DNA of 33,681 nucleotides, from positions 1 to 33,681 of the forward strand of contig VBHB01000066.1 of NCBI GenBank assembly GCA_005880315.1. Reading direction: 5' to 3'. A program made the translations under genes and the position numbers. Source of the DNA: Chloroflexota bacterium (lineage in GTDB: Bacteria; Chloroflexota; Dormibacteria; Dormibacterales; Dormibacteraceae). This document shows positions 6,727 to 14,241 of the stretch, piece after piece. The notes under the pieces were generated by a model. It was given only the letters and a program-made list of their open reading frames with translations. It had not been told where the DNA came from and did no database searches. How positions within the stretch are numbered: position 1 is the first letter of the stretch; the number at the start of each line of letters is the position of its first letter.

Positions 6727-7683
6727 ATCAACCTGAGCTCGTTCTTCGACGTCTTCAAGCCCATCAACCAGCTCTGGCAGGTGGTCATCGAGCAGCCCCT
6801 GTCGGCCTTCCTGGTCTACCTGTACGTCCACTTCCAGGCGGTGCCGTTCTTCAGCGCGATCGGCGCTTACGGCGTGGCGATCATCGTGCTCACGATCATC
6901 ATCCGGCTGGCGCTCTCACCCCTGACCCAGTTCCAGCTCGTGACGCAGCGAAAGACGCTGGCCGAGCAGCGCAAGCTGGCCCCACAGATCGGCGAGATCC
7001 GGAAGAAGTACAAAAAAGACCAACAGCGCATTACCCAAGAGACGATGAAGCTCTACCAGGAGCACGGCATCAACCCGCTCAGCGGGATGATCGGCTGCCT
7101 GCCGCTCGTCGTGCAGATCCCCATCCTGACTGCGCTCTACTACGTCTTCCAGGGTTTTGCCAAGGGCGGCCATGGGGTGCAGCCCTTCCTGTTCATCCCC
7201 AATCTGAACGACACCCCCGCTCACCATGCCGTGTTCACGCTCCCGCTCGTCATCGTCAACCTGCCGATTCCGACGCCCGATTACTTCGTGTTCCCACTGC
7301 TGGCGATGATCACGACCTTCGTCCAGTCGAAGATGCTGCAGCAGCCGCCTTCGCCCAACGCGACCGAGCAGGAGCTGCAGACCCAGCAGATGCAGCGGAC
7401 CATGGTGCTGCTCTCGCCGGTGATGATTGGAATCTTCGCCCTGCAGGTGCCGGCCGGGCTTGGGCTCTACTGGTTCATCGGCAACTGCGTGAGTATCATT
7501 CAGCAGTACTTCGTAGTTGGTTGGGGGAATCTTTTTCCGAATCGAGGTGGAGGGGGGCAGACTGGTGGCGGCGGGCCGCCCAAGGCGGTGGTGTCCAAGG
7601 GTGGAGGCGGTCCGACGCGCGGACCCGCGCCCAGCCTGAAGCCCCTGCCACAGAACGGCAGGCCGAGGAGGCCGAAAAAGTGA
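6727..7683 (+). CDS. yidC: Membrane protein insertase YidC/Oxa1, apparent ATC start
   Basis: Membrane insertase of the YidC/Oxa1/Alb3 family. It shows the short Gram-positive form without a large periplasmic domain: TM1 near FLVYLYVHF-GAYGVAIIVLTIIIRLAL, the cytosolic hairpin LAEQRKLAPQIGEIRKKYKKD, GMIGCLPLVVQIPILTALYYVF, and later TM segments ending in LYWFIGNCVSIIQQYFV. A basic Gly/Pro-rich tail (from about 7540) ends RPRRPKK and may contact the ribosome. The frame is open from the yidD stop with no ATG/GTG/TTG until GTG 6781. Codons 6727-6780 (NLSSFFDVFKPINQLWQ) look coding, and GGAGAG (6713-6718) lies 8 nt before ATC 6727. I therefore place the start at ATC; GTG 6781 would give 300 aa. 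The function call is firm, the start is inference. Confidence 0.92.
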   Translation: MNLSSFFDVFKPINQLWQVVIEQPLSAFLVYLYVHFQAVPFFSAIGAYGVAIIVLTIIIRLALSPLTQFQLVTQRKTLAEQRKLAPQIGEIRKKYKKDQQRITQETMKLYQEHGINPLSGMIGCLPLVVQIPILTALYYVFQGFAKGGHGVQPFLFIPNLNDTPAHHAVFTLPLVIVNLPIPTPDYFVFPLLAMITTFVQSKMLQQPPSPNATEQELQTQQMQRTMVLLSPVMIGIFALQVPAGLGLYWFIGNCVSIIQQYFVVGWGNLFPNRGGGGQTGGGGPPKAVVSKGGGGPTRGPAPSLKPLPQNGRPRRPKK

Positions 7684-7705
7684 ACGGAGTTCGTGAGGCA
7701 TTCGG

Positions 7706-8353
7706 ATGAAATCAGCTGAGGGTCGCGGTCGTACGCTGGACGAAGCCGTGGACGTCGCGTTGATCGAGCTTGGCGAGAGCCGGCGCAACGTGGACGTGCG
7801 GGTCATCAGCGAGAGTCCGGGAGAGACGGTGGTCGAGGTCACCGTCATCGATCACTCGGTCGCGCCCGTTATCGGCACTGCCGCCCCGGCCAACGGCAAG
7901 GCCGAGACCGCACGTTCGGTGGTCGAGGGACTGCTGAAGCACATGGGCGTGCGGGCGCAGGTCACGGTGCGCACGGCTGCCGATCCCATCACCATCGACA
8001 TCAGCGGCCGCGACCTTGGAGCGCTGATTGGCTGGCGTGGAGAGACGCTGCGCGCGCTGCAGTCGGTTACGAACGTCATGCTCGGCAAGCAACTCGCCGA
8101 GGGCGAGCGGGTCATCGTCGACGTCGAGCGGTACCGCCAGCGCCGCGAGCACACTGTGCGCGAGATTGCGCTGCGCGCCGCGAGGCAGGTGAAGATGACC
8201 GGCGACGCGATCACGCTCGATGCCATGCAGGCGTTCGAGCGACGCGCCATCCACCTCGCGTTGCAGGACGACCCCGACGTCGGCAGCTCGAGCATCGGCG
8301 AGGAGCCTGATCGGCGCGTCGTGGTCGGACCCCGCAAGCCCGAGACCAGCTGA
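7706..8353 (+). CDS. jag: Jag/KhpB (EloR) RNA-binding protein with KH and R3H domains
   Basis: RNA-binding protein of the SpoIIIJ-associated Jag/KhpB/EloR family, linked to cell elongation and envelope control in Gram-positives. At 215 aa it has an N-terminal Jag_N segment (KSAEGRGRTLDEAVDVALIE), a KH domain with the GxxG loop in GALIGWRGETLRALQ (about residues 108-122), and an R3H domain ending in RRAIHLALQDDP. The start is ATG 7706, 22 nt after the yidC stop. The order yidC-jag is classical. The next small gene starts 4 nt after its stop. Confidence 0.94.
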   Translation: MKSAEGRGRTLDEAVDVALIELGESRRNVDVRVISESPGETVVEVTVIDHSVAPVIGTAAPANGKAETARSVVEGLLKHMGVRAQVTVRTAADPITIDISGRDLGALIGWRGETLRALQSVTNVMLGKQLAEGERVIVDVERYRQRREHTVREIALRAARQVKMTGDAITLDAMQAFERRAIHLALQDDPDVGSSSIGEEPDRRVVVGPRKPETS

Positions 8354-8357
8354 TCCC

Positions 8358-8633
8358 ATGCCCGGCCGGGCCGCGGCGGAGCGGATCCGGAAGGCGATCG
8401 CGTTGGTGAACGCCGTCGCGGACGGCGCGGGCGACGAGGACCTGACCCCGACGGAGATCGCGGAAGCGATCCGGGATTGCCTCGAGCTCAGCGAGATCGA
8501 ACAGGGGTCGAACGTGCGCAAGTACCTGGGCGAAGCCCTCGACGCCGTGTCCGACGGGATGCCCGCCGATTTCGTGGCGATGACGCTGTACGCGGCGCTT
8601 GGGGCGCTTGGGGAAAGCCGCTCCGGGTCGTAG
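8358..8633 (+). CDS. Uncharacterised 91-residue helical protein downstream of jag
   Basis: I do not recognise this protein. From ATG 8358, 4 nt after the jag stop, it reads PGRAAAERIRKAIALVNAVA and then a largely helical, acidic body (TPTEIAEAIRDCLELSEIEQ, then VRKYLGEALDAVSDG) without membrane segments or cysteine clusters. The same frame is open much further upstream inside jag, but those residues look like an out-of-frame shadow. The place after jag is often taken by mnmE; this is not MnmE, though the composition resembles helical bundle parts of tRNA-modifying GTPases. Tight spacing suggests cotranscription with jag. Confidence 0.6.
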   Translation: MPGRAAAERIRKAIALVNAVADGAGDEDLTPTEIAEAIRDCLELSEIEQGSNVRKYLGEALDAVSDGMPADFVAMTLYAALGALGESRSGS

Positions 8634-8673
8634 CCGGGGTCGCCTCGATGGGGCTCCTATACTGGCAAATCCC

Positions 8674-9942
8674 TTGACCCTGCACCGAGTTCATGGGCTG
8701 GCGGGCGGGGCGAAGCTCGTCACCGCGGCCATGCCCGAGAGATTGTCCGCAAGCCTCGTCTTCATGTTCGGCGGAGGTTCGCGGCTCGAGGACGAGCGCC
8801 ACGCTGGAGTGTCGCATTTCATCGAGCACCTCTTTTTCAAAGGCACGCAGCGGAGGCCGACGTCGAAGGAGATCGCAGACGCCATCGAAGGCATCGGCGG
8901 TTTCATCAACGCTTCCACCGACAAGGAGCTCACCGCCTATTGGACGAGGGTGCCTGCCGAACGACTGGAGCTTGGGCTCGACGTTTTGATCGACATCGTT
9001 TCCAACTCCAAGCTGGCACCTGCCGATGTCGAGCGTGAGCGCACGGTGATCCTCGAGGAGCTGCGGATGTACCAGGACCAGCCACAGGAATACGTCCAAA
9101 ACCTCTTCGAAGAGATCATGTGGCCGGACCATCCCTTGGGTCGCGATATCGCCGGCACCGAGGAGTCGATCGCTCGGCTCACCCGCGATGACATCCTCGA
9201 GTACGCGAGCGCGCACTACCGGCTGCCGAACCTGGTGATCGGAGCAGCGGGAGCGATGGAGGAAACGGAGATCCTCGGCCTCGTCGCCAACAGCCTGAGG
9301 CTTCCCGCCGAGCCCAACGGGCAGGTCGTTGCGCAGCCGCCATCGGAGCTAAAGGAGCCGCGGGTTCTGCTGCGGCGCCGGCGCACCGAGCAGGCGCACA
9401 TCTGCCTTGGTGTGCGCGCCTTCAACTATGTACACCCCGATCGTTATGCGCTCGACCTCATGAACACGGTGCTCGGAGAAGGCATGAGCTCGCGACTCTT
9501 CCTGAACATCCGTGAGCGTCTCGGCCTCGCCTACGACGTCCACAGTTTCACTCAGAAACATCGCGACACCGGGATGCTCGGTGTCTACCTCGGGGTGGAC
9601 CCCAAGAACGCGGCGGGCGCGGTGCGCGCGGTGATCGCTGAGATGGACAAGCTTTGTGACCAGGAGCTGACCGAGGAGGAGCTCGGGCGCGCGAAGGAAT
9701 TCACGAAAGGCCGCTTGCGGCTAGAGCTCGAAAGCACGAACGGCGTGTCTTTCTGGCTTGCCTATCAGGAGCTGCTGATGGGTTCGATCAAAACGATTGA
9801 CGAAGAGGTGGCGCTCGTCGATGTTGTCAGCGCGGCAGACATCCGGCGCGTGGCCAGCGAGGTGTTGCGCACGCCGATGCAGATGGCTGTGATCGGTCCG
9901 TTTGCCAAGGACGCGCCGTTCCGGGCCGCGGTCGGAGCCTAG
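8674..9942 (+). CDS. M16-family zinc metallopeptidase (PqqL/YmxG/MPP-beta like)
   Basis: Zinc peptidase of the pitrilysin/mitochondrial processing peptidase clan, usually a processing peptidase. The inverted zinc motif HFIEH is at residues 48-52, with the distal glutamate in RTVILEELRMYQD (E128). NASTDKELTAYW and the C-terminal substrate-binding pair in NIRERLGLAYDVHSF are also present, so the copy looks active. From TTG 8674 it is 422 aa, the usual single-chain size. An in-frame TTG at 8599 would overlap the previous gene and add a low-complexity Arg/Gly stretch. A -10-like TATACT (8658-8663) lies just upstream of TTG 8674, so the message may have almost no leader. It converges with lepB, 9 bp apart. 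Confidence 0.92.
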   Translation: MTLHRVHGLAGGAKLVTAAMPERLSASLVFMFGGGSRLEDERHAGVSHFIEHLFFKGTQRRPTSKEIADAIEGIGGFINASTDKELTAYWTRVPAERLELGLDVLIDIVSNSKLAPADVERERTVILEELRMYQDQPQEYVQNLFEEIMWPDHPLGRDIAGTEESIARLTRDDILEYASAHYRLPNLVIGAAGAMEETEILGLVANSLRLPAEPNGQVVAQPPSELKEPRVLLRRRRTEQAHICLGVRAFNYVHPDRYALDLMNTVLGEGMSSRLFLNIRERLGLAYDVHSFTQKHRDTGMLGVYLGVDPKNAAGAVRAVIAEMDKLCDQELTEEELGRAKEFTKGRLRLELESTNGVSFWLAYQELLMGSIKTIDEEVALVDVVSAADIRRVASEVLRTPMQMAVIGPFAKDAPFRAAVGA

Positions 9943-9951
9943 GCCGGGGGC

Positions 9952-10566
9952 TCAGCCGGCGAAGACGGTCCCGCTCTCGAGCCTTGGCACCTTGGCGTAG
10001 ATGTTGCCGAAATTGGCGACGGGCCAGATGCGGAACCACGCGCGACCGTCGATGCGGTCCCGCCCGATGGGGCCGAACGACCGCGAGTCCTGTGACTTGT
10101 TGCGGTTGTCGCCCATAACGAAATACTGGTTCGGAGGAATCACCGTCCCGTCGGGGCCACCCCAGTCTTTGTTCACGACCCACGCCTCGGGGATGTAAGG
10201 CTCATCGAGGCGGCGTCCATTGATATAGACGACCGCGTCGCGAATCAGCAATCGCTCCCCTGGGAGCGCGATGACCCGCTTGATGAAGTCCTTGGAATCA
10301 TCGGTGGGCGGGCGAAGGATGATGATGTCTCCACGCTCCGGTGGATGAATCCGGTAGTCGACCTTGTCGGCGATCAGGTAGTCGTTGTCTTCGAGGGTCG
10401 CGAACATCGAAAGGCCTTCTACATGCACGGTCTGCACGGCGAAGCTGATGCCGAAGTAGAGGATGACCGCAAGCACGATGACCTCGGCCAGCTCGCGGAG
10501 GAGTGATGAGCCGGTGGTCGTGCGTGCCTGGTTAGCCGCTACTGCCGGCTGTGGGGGGGCGGCCAT
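9952..10566 (-). CDS. lepB: Signal peptidase I
   Basis: Membrane serine protease that removes Sec/Tat signal peptides outside the membrane. It has a single N-terminal TM (about residues 24-46). The catalytic Ser53 is in VEGLSMFATL, where the usual SM-x-PTL has Ala for Pro. The catalytic Lys96 is in DFIKRVIALPGE, and box E is YFVMGDNRNKSQDSRSFG. At 204 aa it is the normal length for Gram-positive types. ATG 10566 follows the parB stop by 5 nt with no ribosome site, so it probably depends on parB translation. It is the last gene of the parA-parB-lepB run. Confidence 0.96.
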   Translation of the reverse strand: MAAPPQPAVAANQARTTTGSSLLRELAEVIVLAVILYFGISFAVQTVHVEGLSMFATLEDNDYLIADKVDYRIHPPERGDIIILRPPTDDSKDFIKRVIALPGERLLIRDAVVYINGRRLDEPYIPEAWVVNKDWGGPDGTVIPPNQYFVMGDNRNKSQDSRSFGPIGRDRIDGRAWFRIWPVANFGNIYAKVPRLESGTVFAG

Positions 10567-10571
10567 GAAAT

Positions 10572-11414
10572 TTAAGAGACGAGCTTACCGTAGACCCGTT
10601 CCAACTCTTCTCGATTCGAATAACGAAGCTCGACCTTCCCGCGGTTGAGACTGCCGCTGACCCGTACCGGCAGGCCCAGCTTTGATTCCGCCTCGGCTGC
10701 AATCTGTCGTAGCTCGGCCGGAGCGTTGGCTCGCGTGAGCTTCTTGGGCCGATACGTCCGCACCCAGTTCTCGGTCTGCCGTACCGACAGGCGTTTGCCG
10801 ATCACGACCTTCAGGCCATGCTCCTGCGCCGCCTGGCTGTCGAGCGCGATCAGGGCGCGCGCGTGGCCGGCGGTGATCACGCCGCTGCCGACCGACGATT
10901 GCACCGCGGCACAGCCACCGAGCAGGCGGAGCGACTGCGTGACTGACACGCGATGCTTTCCGATGCGCTGCGCGACCTCGTCGTGCGTGAGCCCGAAATC
11001 CTCGGTGAGACGCTTGAGGCCACGCGCTTCCTCGATGGGGTCGAGGTCGGCGCGCTGCAGGTTTTCGATCAGCCCGAGCACGAGCTGGGCATCATTGCCG
11101 GCGTCGCTGCGCACGACGGCGGGTACTGCTTGCAGGCCGGCGAGCCGAGCCGCGCGCCACCGGCGTTCGCCCGCGATGAGCTCGTAACCGTCACCGATCC
11201 GCCGCACGAGCAGAGGCTGGAGGACGCCGTGGAGACGAATCGATTCGGCCAGCTCGCCCAACGGTTCGGCATCGAAGCGCGACCGGACCTGTTGATGCGA
11301 GGGTCGAATCTGGTCGACTGCAATCATCTGGGGCACCATCGCCTCGCCTTCGCGCGACATAGGTATGAGCGCGTCGAGTCCGCGGCCGAGGCCGCGCATG
11401 CGTGGGCTTGTCAT
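10572..11414 (-). CDS. parB: Chromosome partitioning protein ParB
   Basis: CTP-dependent DNA clamp that loads at parS and spreads to organise origin segregation. Seen: N-terminal ParA-interaction peptide RMRGLGRGLDALIP, ParB/sulfiredoxin CTPase motif ELIAGERRWRAARLAGL (GERRWRA at 82-88), LIENLQRADLDPIEEARGLK, an HTH region (TEDFGLTHDEVAQRIGKHRV), and a short C-terminal dimerisation domain. At 280 aa it is a typical chromosomal ParB. ATG 11414 overlaps the parA stop by 4 nt. No consensus parS (TGTTTCACGTGAAACA) was noticed in the window. Confidence 0.97.
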   Translation of the reverse strand: MTSPRMRGLGRGLDALIPMSREGEAMVPQMIAVDQIRPSHQQVRSRFDAEPLGELAESIRLHGVLQPLLVRRIGDGYELIAGERRWRAARLAGLQAVPAVVRSDAGNDAQLVLGLIENLQRADLDPIEEARGLKRLTEDFGLTHDEVAQRIGKHRVSVTQSLRLLGGCAAVQSSVGSGVITAGHARALIALDSQAAQEHGLKVVIGKRLSVRQTENWVRTYRPKKLTRANAPAELRQIAAEAESKLGLPVRVSGSLNRGKVELRYSNREELERVYGKLVS

Positions 11415-12214
11415 CGTTCCAAAAGCTCCTTTGCGAGAGCGCGATATGCGGCCGCGCCGCTGGATGTGGGGTCGTACTGGATCACCGGCTTGCCGTGGCT
11501 GGGCGCCTCGCTGATCCGGACGTTGCGCGGGATGAGCGTGTTCAACACGTGAGCGGGGTGCGAGCGCCTCACCTCATGAAGGACGTCCCACGAGAGCGTC
11601 GTGCGCGTGTCGAATTGCGTCATGAGGATGCCGGCCACTTCGAGCTTGGGGTTGAGCCGCGAGCGCACGAGCTGGTGCGTATAGAGAAGGTGGCTGAGTC
11701 CTTCGAGCGCGAAGTACTCGCACTGGGTGGGGATGAGCATGCTGGTTGCAGCCGTCAACGCGTTCAGCGTTAGGAGGCCGAGTGAGGGCGGGCAGTCGAT
11801 GATCACGCACTCGACGCCTGCTGGAATCTGTTCGAGGGCCGTGCGCAATCGGGTCTCGCGTTCTTCGAGTGTCGCGAGCTCGATCTCGGCGCCGGCGAGG
11901 TCGATATGCGATGGCACGAGCCTCAGCTGCGGCACTCCAGTGTCGACCATCACCTCTTCCACGCCCGCCTCGCCGGCCAGGAGCTGATAGATGGAGTTGC
12001 GCGCCCGCGCCGGATTCAGGCCCAGGCCGGAGGTGGAGTTGGCCTGCGGGTCGAGGTCGATGAGCAGGATTGGGTGACCCAGCTCGGCCAGTGCTGCACC
12101 CAGGTTGATCGCGGTGGTAGTTTTGCCCACGCCGCCTTTTTGATTGACCACGGCCATTACCGTAACTCTCGTGGTGGGCAATATCTTGGGGCCGGCCTTG
12201 ACTGCCGATCCCAC
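11411..12214 (-). CDS. parA: Chromosome partitioning ATPase ParA (Soj)
   Basis: Walker-type ATPase that binds nucleoid DNA and, with ParB, moves origins apart. It carries the deviant Walker A KGGVGKTT (27-34), LIDLDPQANSTSGLG, and IIDCPPSLGLLTLNAL. GTG 12214 gives 267 aa. Other candidates are TTG 12181 and ATG 12157 (GAGAG about 8 nt upstream). The last would cut strand beta-1 (VTVMAVVNQKGG), so a start upstream of it is favoured, but this is unresolved. It is first gene of the parA-parB-lepB run. The 144-bp spacer upstream (12215-12358) is very GC-rich with no clear feature. Confidence 0.96.
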   Translation of the reverse strand: MGSAVKAGPKILPTTRVTVMAVVNQKGGVGKTTTAINLGAALAELGHPILLIDLDPQANSTSGLGLNPARARNSIYQLLAGEAGVEEVMVDTGVPQLRLVPSHIDLAGAEIELATLEERETRLRTALEQIPAGVECVIIDCPPSLGLLTLNALTAATSMLIPTQCEYFALEGLSHLLYTHQLVRSRLNPKLEVAGILMTQFDTRTTLSWDVLHEVRRSHPAHVLNTLIPRNVRISEAPSHGKPVIQYDPTSSGAAAYRALAKELLER

Positions 12215-12358
12215 ACGCCGGCCCGCCCGCCGCGGCCGCCGCCGCGCGCGTCTTTTGGGGGCCCTCCCTGTCCCGGTGGAGTCCCTCCCCCGCCTCGCAC
12301 CATACCGGCCACGCTAGGCGGTCGAGCTCGAGCCCACAACCCAGCCTGTTAAGAAGCC

Positions 12359-13414
12359 TCATGGATTGCTCGGGGTGATCGCGACGCGGCTGCGGAAGGA
12401 CCACAGCGCATATGCGGTTACGGCCACCAGGACGACCTCGGCCGCGATGGCAAACCCGAGCACCTGGCCGGTAATGCCGATGCCAGCGATGAGGTTGTTG
12501 GTGGCATGAGCGATGGCCGAGGTCGTGGTGTTGGTGTACTTCCTGATCAACCCCAGGCCCAACGCAAGGATGAAGATGGTCAGCGTGTCGAACGAGATGC
12601 TGTACTGGGTGTGGATCGAGGCGAAGAGGAGCGCGGTTATCACCAAACCCAGCCGAGGCTGAAGCGCGCCCCGAAAGAGGATTTCCTCACAGATGGCCGG
12701 CAGCACCGCGAGGGCCACGATCCCGACTGGATTCGTGAGCCCGCCAAAAACATGCTCGGTGGTGACGTCGACACGGTGCGCGACATCGGGGGTCCAAGCG
12801 TGACTCAGGCTGGCGATGCCAACGCTGAACGCGACAAACACGCCTCCTGCGGCCAGCCCGAGCGTGACCTGCCACCAAGCGGGCCTGGTCACGCCCAGAC
12901 GCACGACGACCTCGGTGGCGGTTCGTCGCATGAACATGCCGACTCCGAGTACGGCGATGATCAGAAATGGCAGCTCCTGCGCGAAGAGGTCGATCACGCT
13001 GAGGGGCGGCCCCGCCTGATCGACCGCGAGCACGTCGACGAACACGACTTGCGAGATCTGTGTGCCGAGCACGATCACCGCCAGGACCAGCGCCAGAGCG
13101 TGCACGGGATTCTCAGGGTCGAGGTGCAGGATCGCCGCCACGTGGCGCCGCACCGGGTCGTAAGCCAGCACCGCGGCGACGACCGCTGTGACCATCACGC
13201 CGGCGCCATACGCTGGGGTGGCGGGCGCTCCAATGACCCGCGTGAAATAAATGGCACCCAGCAGGAAGGTGCCGCCGGAGGTTAGGCCTGCGAGGATGCC
13301 GGTCGCGTGGCTCGCCCACGGCTTGCCCACCACCGCGTTGGCGGTCACGACCAGCGGCAGTGGCAGCAGTAGCGAGACGAACGTCCCTGCCGCGTCGAGC
13401 GGAAGGTGCGCGAT
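12359..13414 (-). CDS. CPBP-family intramembrane metalloprotease, apparent ATC start
   Basis: Polytopic CPBP (CAAX protease and bacteriocin-processing, formerly Abi) protease. Motif 1 is EEILFRGALQPRLG, motif 2 FASIHTQY, and motif 3 IAHATNNLI, supplying the Glu-Glu, His and Asn/His catalytic set. About eight hydrophobic segments are visible. The first canonical start is GTG 13348 (329 aa), but the frame is open upstream and encodes a further hydrophobic helix (AAGTFVSLLLPLPLVVTANAVV). The ATC at 13414 overlaps the stomatin-gene stop as TGATC, exactly as that gene's ATG overlaps nfeD as TGATG. I propose ATC as start (351 aa), although its ribosome site is poor. Third gene of the nfeD-slipin-CPBP operon; substrate unknown. 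Confidence 0.88.
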   Translation of the reverse strand: MAHLPLDAAGTFVSLLLPLPLVVTANAVVGKPWASHATGILAGLTSGGTFLLGAIYFTRVIGAPATPAYGAGVMVTAVVAAVLAYDPVRRHVAAILHLDPENPVHALALVLAVIVLGTQISQVVFVDVLAVDQAGPPLSVIDLFAQELPFLIIAVLGVGMFMRRTATEVVVRLGVTRPAWWQVTLGLAAGGVFVAFSVGIASLSHAWTPDVAHRVDVTTEHVFGGLTNPVGIVALAVLPAICEEILFRGALQPRLGLVITALLFASIHTQYSISFDTLTIFILALGLGLIRKYTNTTTSAIAHATNNLIAGIGITGQVLGFAIAAEVVLVAVTAYALWSFRSRVAITPSNP

Positions 13415-14241
13415 CAGCCTGACTTCGAGCTTGGGGGGTTCAACACCGGAGCGCTCGGCGTTCCATCGGTGGGCTTCGACGAGGTGGCTTCGAGGATCGG
13501 CCGGAAGAGCTCGATGGGGATGGGAAGAACGATGGTCGTGTTCTTCTCCGTGCCGATCTCGACCAGGGTCTGGAGGAAACGAAGCTGCAACGCTCCCTGC
13601 TGAGTCCCGATGATCTGCGCCGCGTTGGCAAGCGTCTGCGAGGCCTGGAACTCGCCGTCGGCGTTGATGATCTTGGCGCGCTTTTCGCGCTCGGCCTCGG
13701 CTTGCTTTGCCATCGCCCGCTGCATGGTGGACGGCAGCTCGACATCCTTGATCTCGACCACCGCAACCTTGATACCCCAGGGCTCGGTCTGCTCGTCGAT
13801 GATCTTCTGTAGGTTCTGATTGATCTTCTCGCGATTCGCTAGGAGCTCGTCGAGCGTGGCCTGCCCGAGTGCCGCGCGCAAGGTGGTTTGCGCGATCTGC
13901 GACGTCGCATTGATGTAGTTCAGGACCTGGGTCACAGCGCGCTGCGCGTCCACGACCTGGAAGTAGATGACCGCATTGACCTTGGCGGTCACGTTGTCAT
14001 TGGTGATGACCTCTTGCGGGGGCACCTCGAGCGTGATGACGCGCAGGTCGATCTTGACCAGGCGGTCGATGCCGAACGGAATGATGAAGAAGAGTCCAGG
14101 GCCCTTGAGCGCGATGAGGCGGCCGAGACGGAAGACGACGCCGCGTTCGTACTCGTTGGCGATGCGCAGGCTCGAGAACGCGACGATGAGCGCCAGCACG
14201 ACGATCACGCCCAGGACTACGCCACCGCTCAAGAAGTCCAT
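13414..14241 (-). CDS. SPFH/stomatin-like protein (slipin)
   Basis: Membrane scaffold protein of the stomatin/prohibitin/flotillin/HflK (SPFH) family that forms oligomers in membrane microdomains. It has one N-terminal membrane segment (GVVLGVIVVLALIVAFSSL) and then the SPFH core: ANEYERGVVFRLGRLIALKGPGLFFIIPF, VPPQEVITNDNVTAKVNAVIYFQV, LRAALGQATLDELLANREKIN and VEIKDVELPSTMQRAMAKQAEAEREKRA. At 275 aa it is the normal slipin size. ATG 14241 overlaps the nfeD stop by one base, so coupling is likely. Stomatins are regularly paired with NfeD proteases, which cut their C-termini in archaeal homologues. Confidence 0.95.
   Translation of the reverse strand: MDFLSGGVVLGVIVVLALIVAFSSLRIANEYERGVVFRLGRLIALKGPGLFFIIPFGIDRLVKIDLRVITLEVPPQEVITNDNVTAKVNAVIYFQVVDAQRAVTQVLNYINATSQIAQTTLRAALGQATLDELLANREKINQNLQKIIDEQTEPWGIKVAVVEIKDVELPSTMQRAMAKQAEAEREKRAKIINADGEFQASQTLANAAQIIGTQQGALQLRFLQTLVEIGTEKNTTIVLPIPIELFRPILEATSSKPTDGTPSAPVLNPPSSKSG

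Noticed and set aside
6549-7709. 386-residue plus-strand frame across yidD and yidC
   Set aside because: Shifted frame of YidC; Arg/Ala/Pro-rich shadow without structure, as is typical in GC-rich DNA.
9940-9960. GCCGG/CCGGC hairpin between the M16 peptidase and lepB
   Set aside because: Only a 5-bp stem in GC-rich sequence with no T-tract; expected by chance.
10572-12214. Possible parS site near parAB
   Set aside because: I looked for TGTTTCACGTGAAACA-like 16-mers around parAB and the origin and saw none; sites may lie outside the window.
12215-12358. Terminator or promoter in the GC-rich spacer upstream of parA
   Set aside because: Many G/C runs but no stable perfect stem with T-tract and no recognisable -10 hexamer.
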